Source: JBDKLC01 sp040384865 (GTDB taxonomy: Bacteria; Patescibacteriota; Minisyncoccia; Phycocordibacterales; CAIZLB01). Taken from it: a DNA stretch of 64,000 nucleotides. The notes below the pieces were generated by a model that was not told the origin of the DNA, made no database searches, and saw only the letters and a program-made list of their open reading frames with translations. Below, piece after piece: positions 6,827 through 15,756 of the stretch. Position 1 is the first letter of the stretch, and each line of letters starts with the position of its first letter. The position numbers were made by a program, and so were the translations under genes. The stretch spans positions 1 to 64,000 of the forward strand of contig JAZKIM010000008.1 of assembly GCA_040384865.1 (NCBI GenBank), given 5' to 3'.

Positions 6827-7735
6827 TTAAAGTAGCAATGCGCCGCTTTCCTTCAAAAAATCTTTTACGTCCAACGCTTGAACAAGCTTTGTCTTTCCCA
6901 GAGACACTTTATTATTAGACTTTTTAATAATTGATTTTATTTCGCCAGACATAATTCCAAACGTTGAACCAATTATTTTTTTCTCTTCAAGTCCAACAAT
7001 ATTCAATCTCCTCATATTTACATCATCATATCCAAAACCTAAAAAGATAATTACTTCAGCTTCTTTCAGGGTAGAGTGTGCTCTTTTTACTACCGCGTCA
7101 AAAATAATGTCCTTCTCACTAAGAATATTAATTCCCCTTGTTTCTTCAACTGATGGCCTGCACAGTGTGTTTTTTCCATAAGGAATTTCCCTTATAATTC
7201 CTTCCGTGGGAATATTACCGATACGGCCATACATATGTAATATAGGTATCTTTTCAAGCTGCTTATATATTTCTTGCTCTGATTTATTGTAAGAATTTTT
7301 TAATGCATTAAAAAAGAATGCCTCTATTGATACATCGAAGTTAAATGTAATAATAGATAATTTATTTTTACCAAAGTCTTCAAAAGAATCCTTCATAATA
7401 TTGAATAAATATACATACCAAGATTCTTCTTTAAAGAGTGCTTCAAGATTTTCATGTTCTTTAATCACGTCTGTGATTACAAGTTTTCCAATTTCCAAAA
7501 ATTCTTTTCTCTCTGTAAGAAATTCTTCTATATATTTAGAACCCGAAAGATTAAATGATGAAAAGAAATTATCTATAACAAATTCAGAGAAACCGTGAAC
7601 TTCAGTGAGGGTGCTTCTCATGTTTTTGTCTTGAAGTTTGCCCAGAATTTCTTTTTTAAATTCATTCTGAAGAGGATATCCATAAGGTTTACTGGCCCCT
7701 GCCCCAAGAACAAGAACTGTCTTTTTTGAAATCAT
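6827..7735 (-). CDS. SIR2-like domain protein
   Basis: 302 residues from ATG 7735. Landmarks of SIR2-like NAD-binding folds: VLVLGAGASKPYGYP at the N-terminus, IITFNFDVSIE (equivalent to the TxNYD strand), ILHMYGRIG (in place of the usual HLHG) and VIIFLGFGYDD near the C-terminus. Related single-domain or fused SIR2 proteins often act as NAD-depleting anti-phage effectors; that role is an inference here. TATAAT lies 6 nt upstream of the ATG, so the mRNA looks leaderless. AT-rich compared with the DGR. No obvious partner gene adjoins it. Confidence 0.75.
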   Translation of the reverse strand: MISKKTVLVLGAGASKPYGYPLQNEFKKEILGKLQDKNMRSTLTEVHGFSEFVIDNFFSSFNLSGSKYIEEFLTERKEFLEIGKLVITDVIKEHENLEALFKEESWYVYLFNIMKDSFEDFGKNKLSIITFNFDVSIEAFFFNALKNSYNKSEQEIYKQLEKIPILHMYGRIGNIPTEGIIREIPYGKNTLCRPSVEETRGINILSEKDIIFDAVVKRAHSTLKEAEVIIFLGFGYDDVNMRRLNIVGLEEKKIIGSTFGIMSGEIKSIIKKSNNKVSLGKTKLVQALDVKDFLKESGALLL

Positions 7736-7852
7736 AACAAGATTATACCAGACCAAATTTAACCTAAATTTAGGATATCCACAAAATAATACTCTATATT
7801 ATAATTAGCATGGGTCGAATATTATTAATAGTTGTAAGCCTATAAAATAACC

Positions 7853-7906
7853 ATGAAAAAAGTCTCTACTAAGGCAACTCAGGCCTTATATCCTTGGAAC
7901 GATTAA
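7853..7906 (+). CDS. possible 17-residue leader peptide
   Basis: ATG 7853 with TATAAA 6 nt upstream opens a 17-codon frame (MKKVSTKATQALYPWND) that stops 16 bp before the strong hairpin at 7923-7954. The arrangement of mini-ORF then terminator ahead of 7965 resembles an attenuator or a tiny independent gene. Chance is a real alternative at this length. Confidence 0.2.
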   Translation: MKKVSTKATQALYPWND

Positions 7907-7922
7907 TCTTAATTAATACCAG

Positions 7923-7954
7923 AAACAAAATGACGTAAAAACGTCATTTTGTTT
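7923..7954. terminator. perfect hairpin terminator ahead of 7965
   Basis: A 14-bp perfect stem (AAACAAAATGACGT / ACGTCATTTTGTTT) with an AAAA loop and T-rich arm on either strand. It lies only 10 bp upstream of the next start codon, between divergent genes, which is unusual. Confidence 0.7.
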
Positions 7955-7964
7955 AAATTTAAAA

Positions 7965-8819
7965 ATGAGCCATAAAAACATATTGAATATATTTAGACAA
8001 ATTCAAAATAAAATATATGCTGAAAAGATTTTTGAGAATATACTTGAACAAAATATTGAAAGTAGCGCCTTAAAATCCATCACTCTACTTTCCCACCACT
8101 GGAACTCCCATAACTCCAAAACCGCTAACTCGAACCTTGAAACTTCTCTCGGTGTCATCACACTCCTCGGCTGGGTTGGTTACACCATCCTCGATCACGC
8201 TATCGATGGTCAACATGACATATTAAAATCCATTCCCCTTGCTGAACGGTGCATGCGCGAACTGCACTGGCGACTCAGCCTTCTCTGTAAGACACCTACC
8301 GAACGCACCGTTGTAATAGAACTCCTCACCCTCATTGAAACAGCTCACTACGCCGAATGCCACGGCAGAGTGCCCACACCATGGCACAAGTCTGCCGGCC
8401 ACATGATAGGTCCGCTTATTCTCATCGTACGCCAAGACCATAGCCCGAAAAGCGCTATATTCAAAGCATCCAAAAGTTATTTTATTGAATTCCTCACCAT
8501 AAAGCAGCTCTCGGACGATTTGCGCGACTGGGAGGAAGACTGGAAAGCCGATCGACATACGATAGTGACCGAACATTTACGCAAAATCATATCTTCCCTT
8601 GAGAATAGGAATAAAAATAAAGTTTCATTTAACATGATTCGAAAAATCTATACATTGGGCACCCTTAAACACTTCTGCTTCATCTTAATTCGCCGTGGTA
8701 ACATCGCGCTCCGCGCACTAAAACATACTGGTAACCATCGCAACATAACACACTTTGAAAAGTGTATCACCCGTCTTCAAGACGGTGCCCGCAACGCTTT
8801 AACATATATCAAAAAGTAA
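7965..8819 (+). CDS. putative class I isoprenoid-synthase-fold protein
   Basis: 284 residues, alpha-helical. Two acidic motifs stand in the right order for an isoprenoid synthase fold: ILDHAIDGQHD (about residues 79-89, a weak DxxxD) and KQLSDDLRDWEEDWKADR (about 184-201), similar to the second Asp-rich motif of polyprenyl or squalene/phytoene synthases. A histidine-rich stretch (HYAECHGRVPTPWHK) lies between. Substrate and activity are unknown; the first motif is degraded, so it may be a non-catalytic relative. No isoprenoid pathway genes are adjacent. A start with a TAAATT box 5 nt upstream fits leaderless initiation. Confidence 0.5.
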   Translation: MSHKNILNIFRQIQNKIYAEKIFENILEQNIESSALKSITLLSHHWNSHNSKTANSNLETSLGVITLLGWVGYTILDHAIDGQHDILKSIPLAERCMRELHWRLSLLCKTPTERTVVIELLTLIETAHYAECHGRVPTPWHKSAGHMIGPLILIVRQDHSPKSAIFKASKSYFIEFLTIKQLSDDLRDWEEDWKADRHTIVTEHLRKIISSLENRNKNKVSFNMIRKIYTLGTLKHFCFILIRRGNIALRALKHTGNHRNITHFEKCITRLQDGARNALTYIKK

Positions 8820-8921
8820 TTTAATTGACCTCTGTGTGACCTTTGTGGCAATATAAACCCCGTTCAATGTTGAACGCCTGCTCTTTCCGTAACATCAACA
8901 CCAACCCAAAAGACCTAAAAC

Positions 8922-9377
8922 ATGAAACCTGCCAGCAGAGTCTACGAAGTCGTTAGCGTATCCGTCATCCCGCGAGGCGGGGACAATTCAGGGATCGGCG
9001 CAAGTAAAATGCTCCATCTCGATTATTTCCGAGAAGTGCCCGAAGGGCGCATCCAGGAAAGATTCAATCACCCCAACCTTCGGCTATGTGCCTATCCTGC
9101 GGAAAATGTGCGATATTTCCTACTGCTTCCCGAGGGAGATCCTCAACCAGGGAGCGGCGTCCCCTGCCCATTCGAACTTTTTCGTGTCATGAAGGATCAC
9201 CGCACACAAATCGCCAGCGGCCACATCGACTGTGAAAAACTAGGGCGTACAGCGAGTATCGGCCCAGTCTTCAAAGTCATAACCGGCGCCATCTGCCCCC
9301 ACTACACCTTCCAGGTGAAGCAAAGCCACATGGATGAGTTCGCCGAACAGTCTGCCGCCATCATTATTACGTCCTGA
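8922..9377 (+). CDS. GC-rich hypothetical protein
   Basis: 151 residues, soluble, beginning KPASRVYEVVSVSVIPRGGDN. It has a mixed alpha/beta look with scattered Cys (four) but no pattern typical of zinc binding, no signal peptide and no membrane segment. No family recognised. The gene is GC-rich, stands alone, and is followed by a strong GC hairpin terminator. It is convergent with the next orphan gene, and the two have separate terminators in the 130 bp between them. Confidence 0.7.
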   Translation: MKPASRVYEVVSVSVIPRGGDNSGIGASKMLHLDYFREVPEGRIQERFNHPNLRLCAYPAENVRYFLLLPEGDPQPGSGVPCPFELFRVMKDHRTQIASGHIDCEKLGRTASIGPVFKVITGAICPHYTFQVKQSHMDEFAEQSAAIIITS

Positions 9378-9401
9378 TCTGGGAAGGAAAGATGGTCAAC
9401 T

Positions 9402-9436
9402 GCGCCGCCTGAGAATCCTCGGGCGGCGCGTTTCGT
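9402..9436 (+). terminator. terminator of gene 8922
   Basis: GCGCCGCC/GGCGGCGC stem extended by GAG/CTC, followed by a short T run. Confidence 0.8.
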
Positions 9437-9457
9437 TAGTAAAAATACCGGATACAA

Positions 9458-9498
9458 AACGAAAACCGCCTCCCGAGATAACACTCGAGTCAGGCGGC
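9458..9498 (-). terminator. terminator of gene 9508
   Basis: On the minus strand CCGCC...CTCGAG pairs with CTCGGG...GGCGG and is followed by TTTTCGTTTT. Confidence 0.8.
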
Positions 9499-9507
9499 AT
9501 TCAATGT

Positions 9508-10002
9508 TTACGCTTCTTTTTTTGAAAGCGTTGCGAGTATGCACTTAAGCAGTCGGTAATCCTCTTCGACGTAGCCTTTGCCTGGTACATACACGCGGGT
9601 TAAAGCTCCGCGAACACGCATCAATTCAAGAGGAGACCACGACTTACTGGCGTGAACAACGATTGAGCGTCGCGAGGTAATCGAATAGTGCTGATGATTG
9701 CAAGCGCCGATGATGAGCACCGCATACTTACCGTCATACCTGTCGATCCAGTTCTGCACCCGCTTCGTTTGCTTGTTTCGACTATCAAAGTACAAATATT
9801 CCGGGGCACGCTTCTTACCATGGGCCTTCAAGAATCTGATACCCTCTAAACTGAAATGTGCGGAATGTACCCGGATCAGTTCACAGATTAACCGACGGTA
9901 TAGAAAATAGTGAACCGCCCACTTCAGCTGCCGTCGACTAATAGGCTCGTCAGTTACATCTTCAAGCTCTAACTTTTTGAAAAATCTTGGTTTTCTTCTC
10001 AA
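9508..10002 (-). CDS. GC-rich hypothetical protein with strong Shine-Dalgarno
   Basis: 164 residues, basic, starting at a TTG codon (10000-10002) supported by AAAGGAGG 9 nt upstream. The core reads KYAVLIIGACNHQHYSIT, followed by SIVVHASKSW and then RVYVPGKGY, suggesting an alpha/beta fold with a buried strand, a Cys and several His; I do not recognise the family. No signal peptide or membrane segment. The Shine-Dalgarno plus TTG start contrasts with the leaderless starts of most neighbours, in line with acquired DNA (inference). Confidence 0.7.
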   Translation of the reverse strand: MRRKPRFFKKLELEDVTDEPISRRQLKWAVHYFLYRRLICELIRVHSAHFSLEGIRFLKAHGKKRAPEYLYFDSRNKQTKRVQNWIDRYDGKYAVLIIGACNHQHYSITSRRSIVVHASKSWSPLELMRVRGALTRVYVPGKGYVEEDYRLLKCILATLSKKEA

Positions 10003-10135
10003 TTTACAACGCCTCCTTTCGAGGTTGATCCAGTGCTTCGTGCGTCTAGATTCCAGCAGAAACGATACAGCAAAGAGAACATGGGGTCAATTTCTTTGAT
10101 TTTTTATCTACCCCTCTTTTTGATACAATAGATCC

Positions 10136-10585
10136 ATGAAATCAATCACCACCTTCTTGGGCAAGAATGCCCTTTATCTTGCCCTTGTTCAGACCATAAT
10201 AGCAACATTAGGTAGTTTATATTTTAGCGAAATCGCCAAATACCCCCCTTGCTTCCTTTGCTGGTGGCAACGCATTGCCATGTACCCTATTATCATCATC
10301 CTAACTGTCGGAATTCTTCGACGAGATAGAGAGGTATACCAATATGTATTACCTCTTACTATAATCGGCTGGGCCTTCAGTCTTTATCATAATCTTCTCT
10401 ATTATCATATACTTCCTTGGTGGAACGAGCCGTGTGCCGCTGGTGTTTCTTGTACTACAAAATACATTTCATGGTTTGGGTTCCTCACCATCCCACTATT
10501 GGCTTTCATTGGCTTTAATGTCATCATAGGCCTCATGTTCCTGTACCGCCGCCACGTCCGACAAGAACAACAAATTCAAGCTTAA
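10136..10585 (+). CDS. dsbB: DsbB-like disulfide bond formation protein
   Basis: 149-residue inner-membrane quinone reductase that reoxidises DsbA. Four membrane helices are visible. CFLCWWQR (CxxC, about residues 38-45) is the first redox pair and the periplasmic-side loop between helices 3 and 4 carries CAAGVSC as the second. Residue Arg after the CxxC fits quinone binding in the family. TACAAT lies 6 nt upstream of ATG, so the message looks leaderless. It is followed 35 bp later by the dsbA-like gene, forming a complete thiol-oxidation pair. Confidence 0.92.
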   Translation: MKSITTFLGKNALYLALVQTIIATLGSLYFSEIAKYPPCFLCWWQRIAMYPIIIILTVGILRRDREVYQYVLPLTIIGWAFSLYHNLLYYHILPWWNEPCAAGVSCTTKYISWFGFLTIPLLAFIGFNVIIGLMFLYRRHVRQEQQIQA

Positions 10586-10619
10586 GTCTTCTTTATCAAT
10601 CCTTTATTTAAATTTCACC

Positions 10620-11288
10620 ATGTCCACTGAAGCAAAAACAGTTACCGCAATAGTTATTATCACCATTCTCATCATCATCGGCGGTATTTTCGTAATGAGC
10701 ACCCAGTCAGCCAACTTGCCTGACATGGTAGTCAATTCAGATATTCTTGTACGTCCTGATAGCCCTATCATCAAGGGTGAGCAAGATCACATCACCATAG
10801 TGGAATTCGCCGACTATGAATGCCCTTCATGCGCGGTAATCCATCCAGAACTAAAGAAGCTGCTCTCTTCAGAAGACGGTAAATACATAAACTTTGTGTT
10901 CCGAAACTTCCCTCTTCACAGCGGTTCAGTTCAAGCTTCTGTGGCAGTTCAAGCTGCTGGCGCACAAGGAAAGTATTGGGAAATGCACGACAAAGTATTT
11001 GAAAATCAGGATGAATGGGCATCCATATCAGCCTCCAACGAATCAAAGCGTGCGGAATTGTTTGAGAAATACGCTACGGAAATTGGGCTCGATATCAATG
11101 CATATCGTCTAGCACTTAAAGACAGCAAATACACAGATCTCATTAAGCGTGATCAGGCAGATGCCATTGCTATGAAAGTCAGTGTCACGCCCACTCTCAT
11201 CATTAATGGAACAGAGATCATCAAAGGTGCCGTTTCTTACGAAAAACTAAAGGAGGTTATCGACGCGGAGTTAGCGAAGAACAACTAA
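10620..11288 (+). CDS. dsbA: DsbA-like thioredoxin-fold thiol oxidoreductase
   Basis: 222 residues: an N-terminal membrane anchor (about 10-28) and an extracytoplasmic thioredoxin fold with inserted helical domain. The active site is CPSC in ADYECPSCAVIHPEL, and the cis-Pro loop is VTPTLIING. This matches the DsbA/BdbD group (DSBA/thioredoxin_4 family), which introduces disulfides into exported proteins. It follows dsbB in the same direction and ends overlapping the convergent murJ stop by 4 bp. Confidence 0.92.
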   Translation: MSTEAKTVTAIVIITILIIIGGIFVMSTQSANLPDMVVNSDILVRPDSPIIKGEQDHITIVEFADYECPSCAVIHPELKKLLSSEDGKYINFVFRNFPLHSGSVQASVAVQAAGAQGKYWEMHDKVFENQDEWASISASNESKRAELFEKYATEIGLDINAYRLALKDSKYTDLIKRDQADAIAMKVSVTPTLIINGTEIIKGAVSYEKLKEVIDAELAKNN

Positions 11289-12970
11289 ATTTCAATCTTT
11301 TCAGGCTCAGCAACAACGACCTTGTTCTTCGTCAGCTTTTGATTGAACATCCTCCACACTTCCCCAAGCTCGGTACTGCCGAGTAGTTTAAACACAAGCA
11401 TGGTTATACCAATACCCACAGCACCGCCAATGATTCCCTGAGTTAAAATACCACCAAAGGTATCAAGGTTCAGTCTTTCATCTACGGTATTGAGGGCTAT
11501 ATAGGCAAAAAAGGCACCAATCACTCCTGCACTAAAGCTTGAAAACAAAACCTTGCCCACTTTGTGCGTAAGCGAACCAAAATCGCGCTCGAAACTAATC
11601 CACAAAATAAAAGCATTAATAAGTGTTCCTATAGAAAAACCAAGCGGTAACATCAACACGCCCGCACCAGGAATATCCTCTACGCGAAAAGCAGACTCTA
11701 TCACATATTTAAACATCGGATAATTATTGAATGCCATCAAAAGAAAGAACGGTGCGCCGATAGTAATGACCGAAGATATGAGGTTTATAAAAAGCGGTTT
11801 CTTTGTCATACCAGCCGCGTAGTAAGCACGTATGAATAAAAGCTCGAGACCTTGAGCGACAAGAGAAATGGTAAAAAGGGCAAGACAAGCGGCTGTGAGA
11901 CGGGTATCATCCCAATCAAATGATCCGGAGCCGAGGATGACGCGAACAATTTGGGCACGAAGGACAATAAAAAGAGCCGTGATGGGGATAGACCAGAATA
12001 CAATATGGCGTGCTGCGGTAGTAACATGTTCAATGAATTCAGCACGTTCGCCACGTGCAATGAATGCGCTAAGTGTCGGAAATGCAGCAAGTGCATAACT
12101 CACCCCAACAATAGCAAACGGTACTGACTGTAAACTGTTCGAAAAACTAAAGATGGCAATTGATCCTGTGGTAATCAAAGAAGCAAACGAGGTGATGAAA
12201 ACAAGCTCAAGATTAGTAGCAGAAAGGGTCAAGGTACGAGGTATCGACAACTTAAACATTTCCCATACCACCCGACGGTCAATATTAAAAGTAATGCGCG
12301 GAAGCAGTCCTCTTGCTGCAACGAAAGGCACCTGTACCAGAAAATGCACTAACCCTCCAATAATAACGCCCACAACTACTCCTTGAATTCCCATAATTGG
12401 ATACAAAAACAAAAGTCCAAAGATAATAGAGAGATTGTAAAGAATAGGACTCATAGCGTAAAGGAAAAACCTTTTACTAATCTGAGTGATGACACCAAGA
12501 AGGTTTGAAATTCCTAAACAGATAGGCTGAAGCAATAATAGTCGAGCAAGCAATGTCAGCTGATCCAATACAGCAGGATCTTTCATGCCCGGCATCAGCA
12601 AGGGAGTAATGTACGGCATAATAAACCAAAAAACGACAGAGACAACTATCATAAGGCCGACAAAAACCGTAAAGATAGTACTCATGAGATGAGCCGCCTC
12701 TTCCTTCTTTCTTTCAAAAATACCGCTGAAGAATGGGATCAGTACTGAAATGGAAACCAATGACGCCACGGCGGCATAGATCAAGTCTGGAATTCGAAAA
12801 GCTGCATAGTATATGTCGAGTGTTTGTCCTGCCCCAAAGTGATTAGCCAATATCCTATCGCGTACCAGAGCAAGAACTTGCGAAAGAAAAGTAAAGAAGC
12901 CAATGAGAAAAGCGGCCTGGTGAACCCCGGCGATTTCCTGATGAAAGAGTTTAAGAATGCGATTGCCCAT
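11285..12970 (-). CDS. murJ: lipid II flippase MurJ
   Basis: 561 residues with about 14 membrane helices, the MATE/MOP-type fold that flips undecaprenyl-PP-MurNAc-peptide-GlcNAc across the membrane for peptidoglycan synthesis. Typical features are the N-terminal FLSQVLALVRDRILANHFGAG and YAAFRIPDLIYA segments. Length is slightly above the usual ~510 because of a charged C-terminal tail. It starts 9 bp after the stop of the O-antigen-ligase-like gene, so the two are probably co-transcribed and both handle lipid-linked polymers. Confidence 0.95.
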   Translation of the reverse strand: MGNRILKLFHQEIAGVHQAAFLIGFFTFLSQVLALVRDRILANHFGAGQTLDIYYAAFRIPDLIYAAVASLVSISVLIPFFSGIFERKKEEAAHLMSTIFTVFVGLMIVVSVVFWFIMPYITPLLMPGMKDPAVLDQLTLLARLLLLQPICLGISNLLGVITQISKRFFLYAMSPILYNLSIIFGLLFLYPIMGIQGVVVGVIIGGLVHFLVQVPFVAARGLLPRITFNIDRRVVWEMFKLSIPRTLTLSATNLELVFITSFASLITTGSIAIFSFSNSLQSVPFAIVGVSYALAAFPTLSAFIARGERAEFIEHVTTAARHIVFWSIPITALFIVLRAQIVRVILGSGSFDWDDTRLTAACLALFTISLVAQGLELLFIRAYYAAGMTKKPLFINLISSVITIGAPFFLLMAFNNYPMFKYVIESAFRVEDIPGAGVLMLPLGFSIGTLINAFILWISFERDFGSLTHKVGKVLFSSFSAGVIGAFFAYIALNTVDERLNLDTFGGILTQGIIGGAVGIGITMLVFKLLGSTELGEVWRMFNQKLTKNKVVVAEPEKIEI

Positions 12971-12978
12971 ATCGCTCT

Positions 12979-15141
12979 CTACTTCTTAGAATTGATGCTG
13001 CTAGTGGTGGAAGTTGAGGATTGACTCGTGACAGTACTCGACTTTTTACTTTCTACTTGCGCAGCAGGAGAGGAAGATGTTTGAATGTCCTTACTTGCCG
13101 ATGACTGTGCTGAGGGATTAGCCTTCTCTAGTTCTGAATAAAGGGCATAGGCTTCCTGGAAGTCAGGTTTAAGCTGCAGAGACTGCTGAAGGGCAGCTTT
13201 GGCACTTGCTGAGTCCTTAGCCAGCGCATACAAGTATCCAGCAAGATATGCAGGTAAAGGACTCGAAGGGATGAGTGCATACGCCTGCTTATAAGCATTG
13301 AGAGCGGCGTCCCCCGCCTTCTCAACTCCAAGTAAACCAGCGGTCTGATAGACTTGGCCGAGGAAAATGTAGTTATGATAATCCGTTGGGTTCTGCTGTG
13401 CAGCAGTTTCAGCCGCATATACCGCCTGGGTAATAATAGGCTTGGTCTTTTCATCAAGCTCGTTCTTCCCTGACTGTTTCAATACCAGCTGCAATTCAAT
13501 CAGTTTTGCTTGTGCGTATGATCGTAGATATGGATCGTGCGAAGGGGCGCGCTGAATAGCTGAAGCGATCAAGGCTTCAGACTCAGCAATATTTTCAGGT
13601 GTCGTGAGTACTACACCAGCCTTACTTATTTCTATCGCTGCTACGAATCTCTGCGTCCATCCAAATGCCCATGCTACTGTGCATATAAGAAGGAGAATAA
13701 GAATCAACACTGACACAAAGCCCTTCTTCTGACTTGATATCCAACTATATTCCTTGATCTTAATTACATTCTCCCGAATAAGCGATGCGGCCAAAAGTCC
13801 GGTAAAAAAGAAAGCAAAGACTAGTGTAGTTACAGTCACCATCGAAAAGAATGCAATAAACCAGAGATACATCGACGCAAGGAGCGACGAAACAATTATA
13901 TACACCGAGAACTTATCCTTTGTTCCGACGAACACGGATCGAATTCCCGACCAAAATGTAGCTGCCAAAAATACAAGCCAAGCAAGGAAACCTAGAATCC
14001 CGACGGTAACTATTGTAGTCAGGACGTAACTAACACCATAATTAAAATCAGAGTTCCAAAATACAGTTTGATTTACTCCAGCAGGTTTAAACAATCCCCA
14101 TGCTGCAAAGAACCTATTCGGACCGACACCAAAAAGAACTCGTACAACATCTCCTTGACCAATCAAGTCACGGGCTACTCCATAAGTCCCCTGGAAAGTC
14201 GGTCGGACGTCTATCACATCGTTCTGTGTAATTCCGATCTTACTGTAAATAAATGTAGCGATAGTCGAAGAACCAATGGTCATTACCGTACAGAACACCA
14301 AGACCAAAAGAGACGCTTTCGGCATTTTCTTTGAAGAACGATAATTGAGAGAAAGGATATATACAAATACCAGTAAAGCAATAAATCCTACCAAGAATGT
14401 CAGCGGGATAGCGAATCCAAAAACATTACTTATGATATAAAAATTCGTAACGCTAAGAAGCGCGAGGCCGAGAATAAGTGCCCCATAAAAAGCCAACTTA
14501 AGCTTCTTACCCACATCAAGGAATTCAATGGTTATAAATGAAAGAATAATAGCCAAACCAGCATATATACCAAGGTCACTCCATGCTCCGAGCGTATTCG
14601 CGACTACAGTAGAAAAAGCGCCGCCAATATTAAGCATATCCGGTCCAGCAACAAAACGGATTATATGGAAAATACTGACCACTACAAACATTCCCAAGAT
14701 AGCTAAATAGGCCCAAAAAATACGTTGCTTTGATTGGAAGAAGGCAGCGACAAGTGCGATGAGCAGAAATCCTAGCACTATAAAATGAGACGTATCAAAC
14801 TCCGCTCCAGACCCAATCAAGCTAGAAGGTCGGTGAATTGAAAGGAAGGAGGAAACAATAGTTAGTAAAGGAACAATGGCCAGGATAGTAATCACCTTCC
14901 AATTCGGCAAGGATATCTTTCCTGATTTTATAATAGCAAAGAGAGAGAGCACTACAGATATCAAGACAATTGTTGTCAAAAGAAGTATTTTTGAAAATAA
15001 AAAACCAACAAGACTTGAGGGGATAACGAATATCGGTAAAAGGACAATTAACAGTGAGAGTAGCCAAAACGGTAATTTATTTAACAGGGTTATTTCCTCC
15101 GGAGCTCCGACAGCCTCAATGTTCATTTTTATTTTATCCAT
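12979..15141 (-). CDS. O-antigen ligase/polymerase-like membrane protein with TPR tail
   Basis: 720 residues from ATG 15141, preferred to the upstream in-frame ATG because TATAAT lies exactly 6 nt before it (leaderless). The N-terminal ~470 residues hold about 12 membrane helices with a large external loop, as in Wzy_C/WaaL polymerases and ligases. The C-terminal ~200 residues carry TPR-like repeats (KAGDAALNAYKQAYALIPS, SAKAALQQSLQLKPDFQEAY) and a Ser/Thr-rich tail. Members attach or polymerise surface glycans or glycosylate pilins; which one is unknown. It is first in a unit with murJ. Confidence 0.8.
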   Translation of the reverse strand: MDKIKMNIEAVGAPEEITLLNKLPFWLLSLLIVLLPIFVIPSSLVGFLFSKILLLTTIVLISVVLSLFAIIKSGKISLPNWKVITILAIVPLLTIVSSFLSIHRPSSLIGSGAEFDTSHFIVLGFLLIALVAAFFQSKQRIFWAYLAILGMFVVVSIFHIIRFVAGPDMLNIGGAFSTVVANTLGAWSDLGIYAGLAIILSFITIEFLDVGKKLKLAFYGALILGLALLSVTNFYIISNVFGFAIPLTFLVGFIALLVFVYILSLNYRSSKKMPKASLLVLVFCTVMTIGSSTIATFIYSKIGITQNDVIDVRPTFQGTYGVARDLIGQGDVVRVLFGVGPNRFFAAWGLFKPAGVNQTVFWNSDFNYGVSYVLTTIVTVGILGFLAWLVFLAATFWSGIRSVFVGTKDKFSVYIIVSSLLASMYLWFIAFFSMVTVTTLVFAFFFTGLLAASLIRENVIKIKEYSWISSQKKGFVSVLILILLLICTVAWAFGWTQRFVAAIEISKAGVVLTTPENIAESEALIASAIQRAPSHDPYLRSYAQAKLIELQLVLKQSGKNELDEKTKPIITQAVYAAETAAQQNPTDYHNYIFLGQVYQTAGLLGVEKAGDAALNAYKQAYALIPSSPLPAYLAGYLYALAKDSASAKAALQQSLQLKPDFQEAYALYSELEKANPSAQSSASKDIQTSSSPAAQVESKKSSTVTSQSSTSTTSSINSKK

Positions 15142-15256
15142 ACCTCCATTATATATGAGCACAACACTAGCTACAATGAAAAAACACCCGAGATTGAGGA
15201 TAATTAGGATGGTTTAAAGTTTTATGAAGTCGCTGGATTTTTAACGTATTTTGTGA

Positions 15257-15262
15257 TATAAT
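15257..15262 (+). promoter_or_regulatory. -10 box of the RNase P RNA gene
   Basis: Consensus TATAAT 7 nt before the first paired base of the RNA at 15270, which fits transcription starting at or just before the mature 5' end. The -35 region is weak (TGGATT-like). Confidence 0.6.
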
Positions 15263-15269
15263 GTACACC

Positions 15270-15691
15270 GTTGGTGTTGGAACGATGCTCGCGAGAAAGA
15301 TATCGCGAGAGGAAAGTCCGAACACTCGCCAGCCACTTCCGAAAGGAATATCTGGCAGCAAGGTAGCGGGTAATCCCCGTCTGGAGCAATCCAAGAGGTG
15401 CGAACAGTGACGCCGGCATCGAAAGACCGCCGGCACCCAGCGAAAGATTTAAGACGCAAGTCATAAAAATTCCGAAGGGTGAATCTCGAGAGTCAAAGCT
15501 CGAGAGTGCAACGGCAAAATCCTTATCCGAGTGCAAGACCGCGCTTCATACGCAAAATGAGAACGTGCAAACGTAATCACCAGCGATAGAAGAGAGTCGC
15601 TCGAGCTGGCCAGTAATGACCAGCCTAGATAAATATCGTTTAATTGCTCTGTTATTAGAGCAATCACAGAATTCGGCTTATAGGCACCAAC
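15270..15691 (+). ncRNA. rnpB: RNase P RNA (catalytic subunit)
   Basis: Ribozyme that matures tRNA 5' ends. Universally conserved blocks are present: GAGGAAAGTCCGAACA near 15309 (CR-I) and ACAGAATTCGGCTTA at 15666-15680 (CR-V). The terminal helix P1 is formed by GTTGGTG at 15270-15276 and CACCAAC at 15685-15691, defining both ends. Length of about 422 nt and the architecture fit the bacterial ancestral type. A strong terminator follows at once. Confidence 0.95.
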
Positions 15692-15698
15692 AAAAAAT

Positions 15699-15730
15699 CA
15701 AAATCCCCTGGCTAACGCCTGGGGATTTTG
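15699..15730. terminator. terminator between rnpB and the RNR gene
   Basis: CAAAATCCCC-T-GGC pairs with GCC-T-GGGGATTTTG. It is symmetrical and probably ends both rnpB and the convergent RNR transcript. Confidence 0.85.
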
Positions 15731-15756
15731 TGTTTATAAAACTATTACCTTTTCTC

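Noticed and set aside
15141..15147. GGAGGT as a Shine-Dalgarno for gene 12979
   Set aside because: It touches the ATG with zero spacing, so it cannot act as one; the TATAAT 6 nt upstream indicates a leaderless start.
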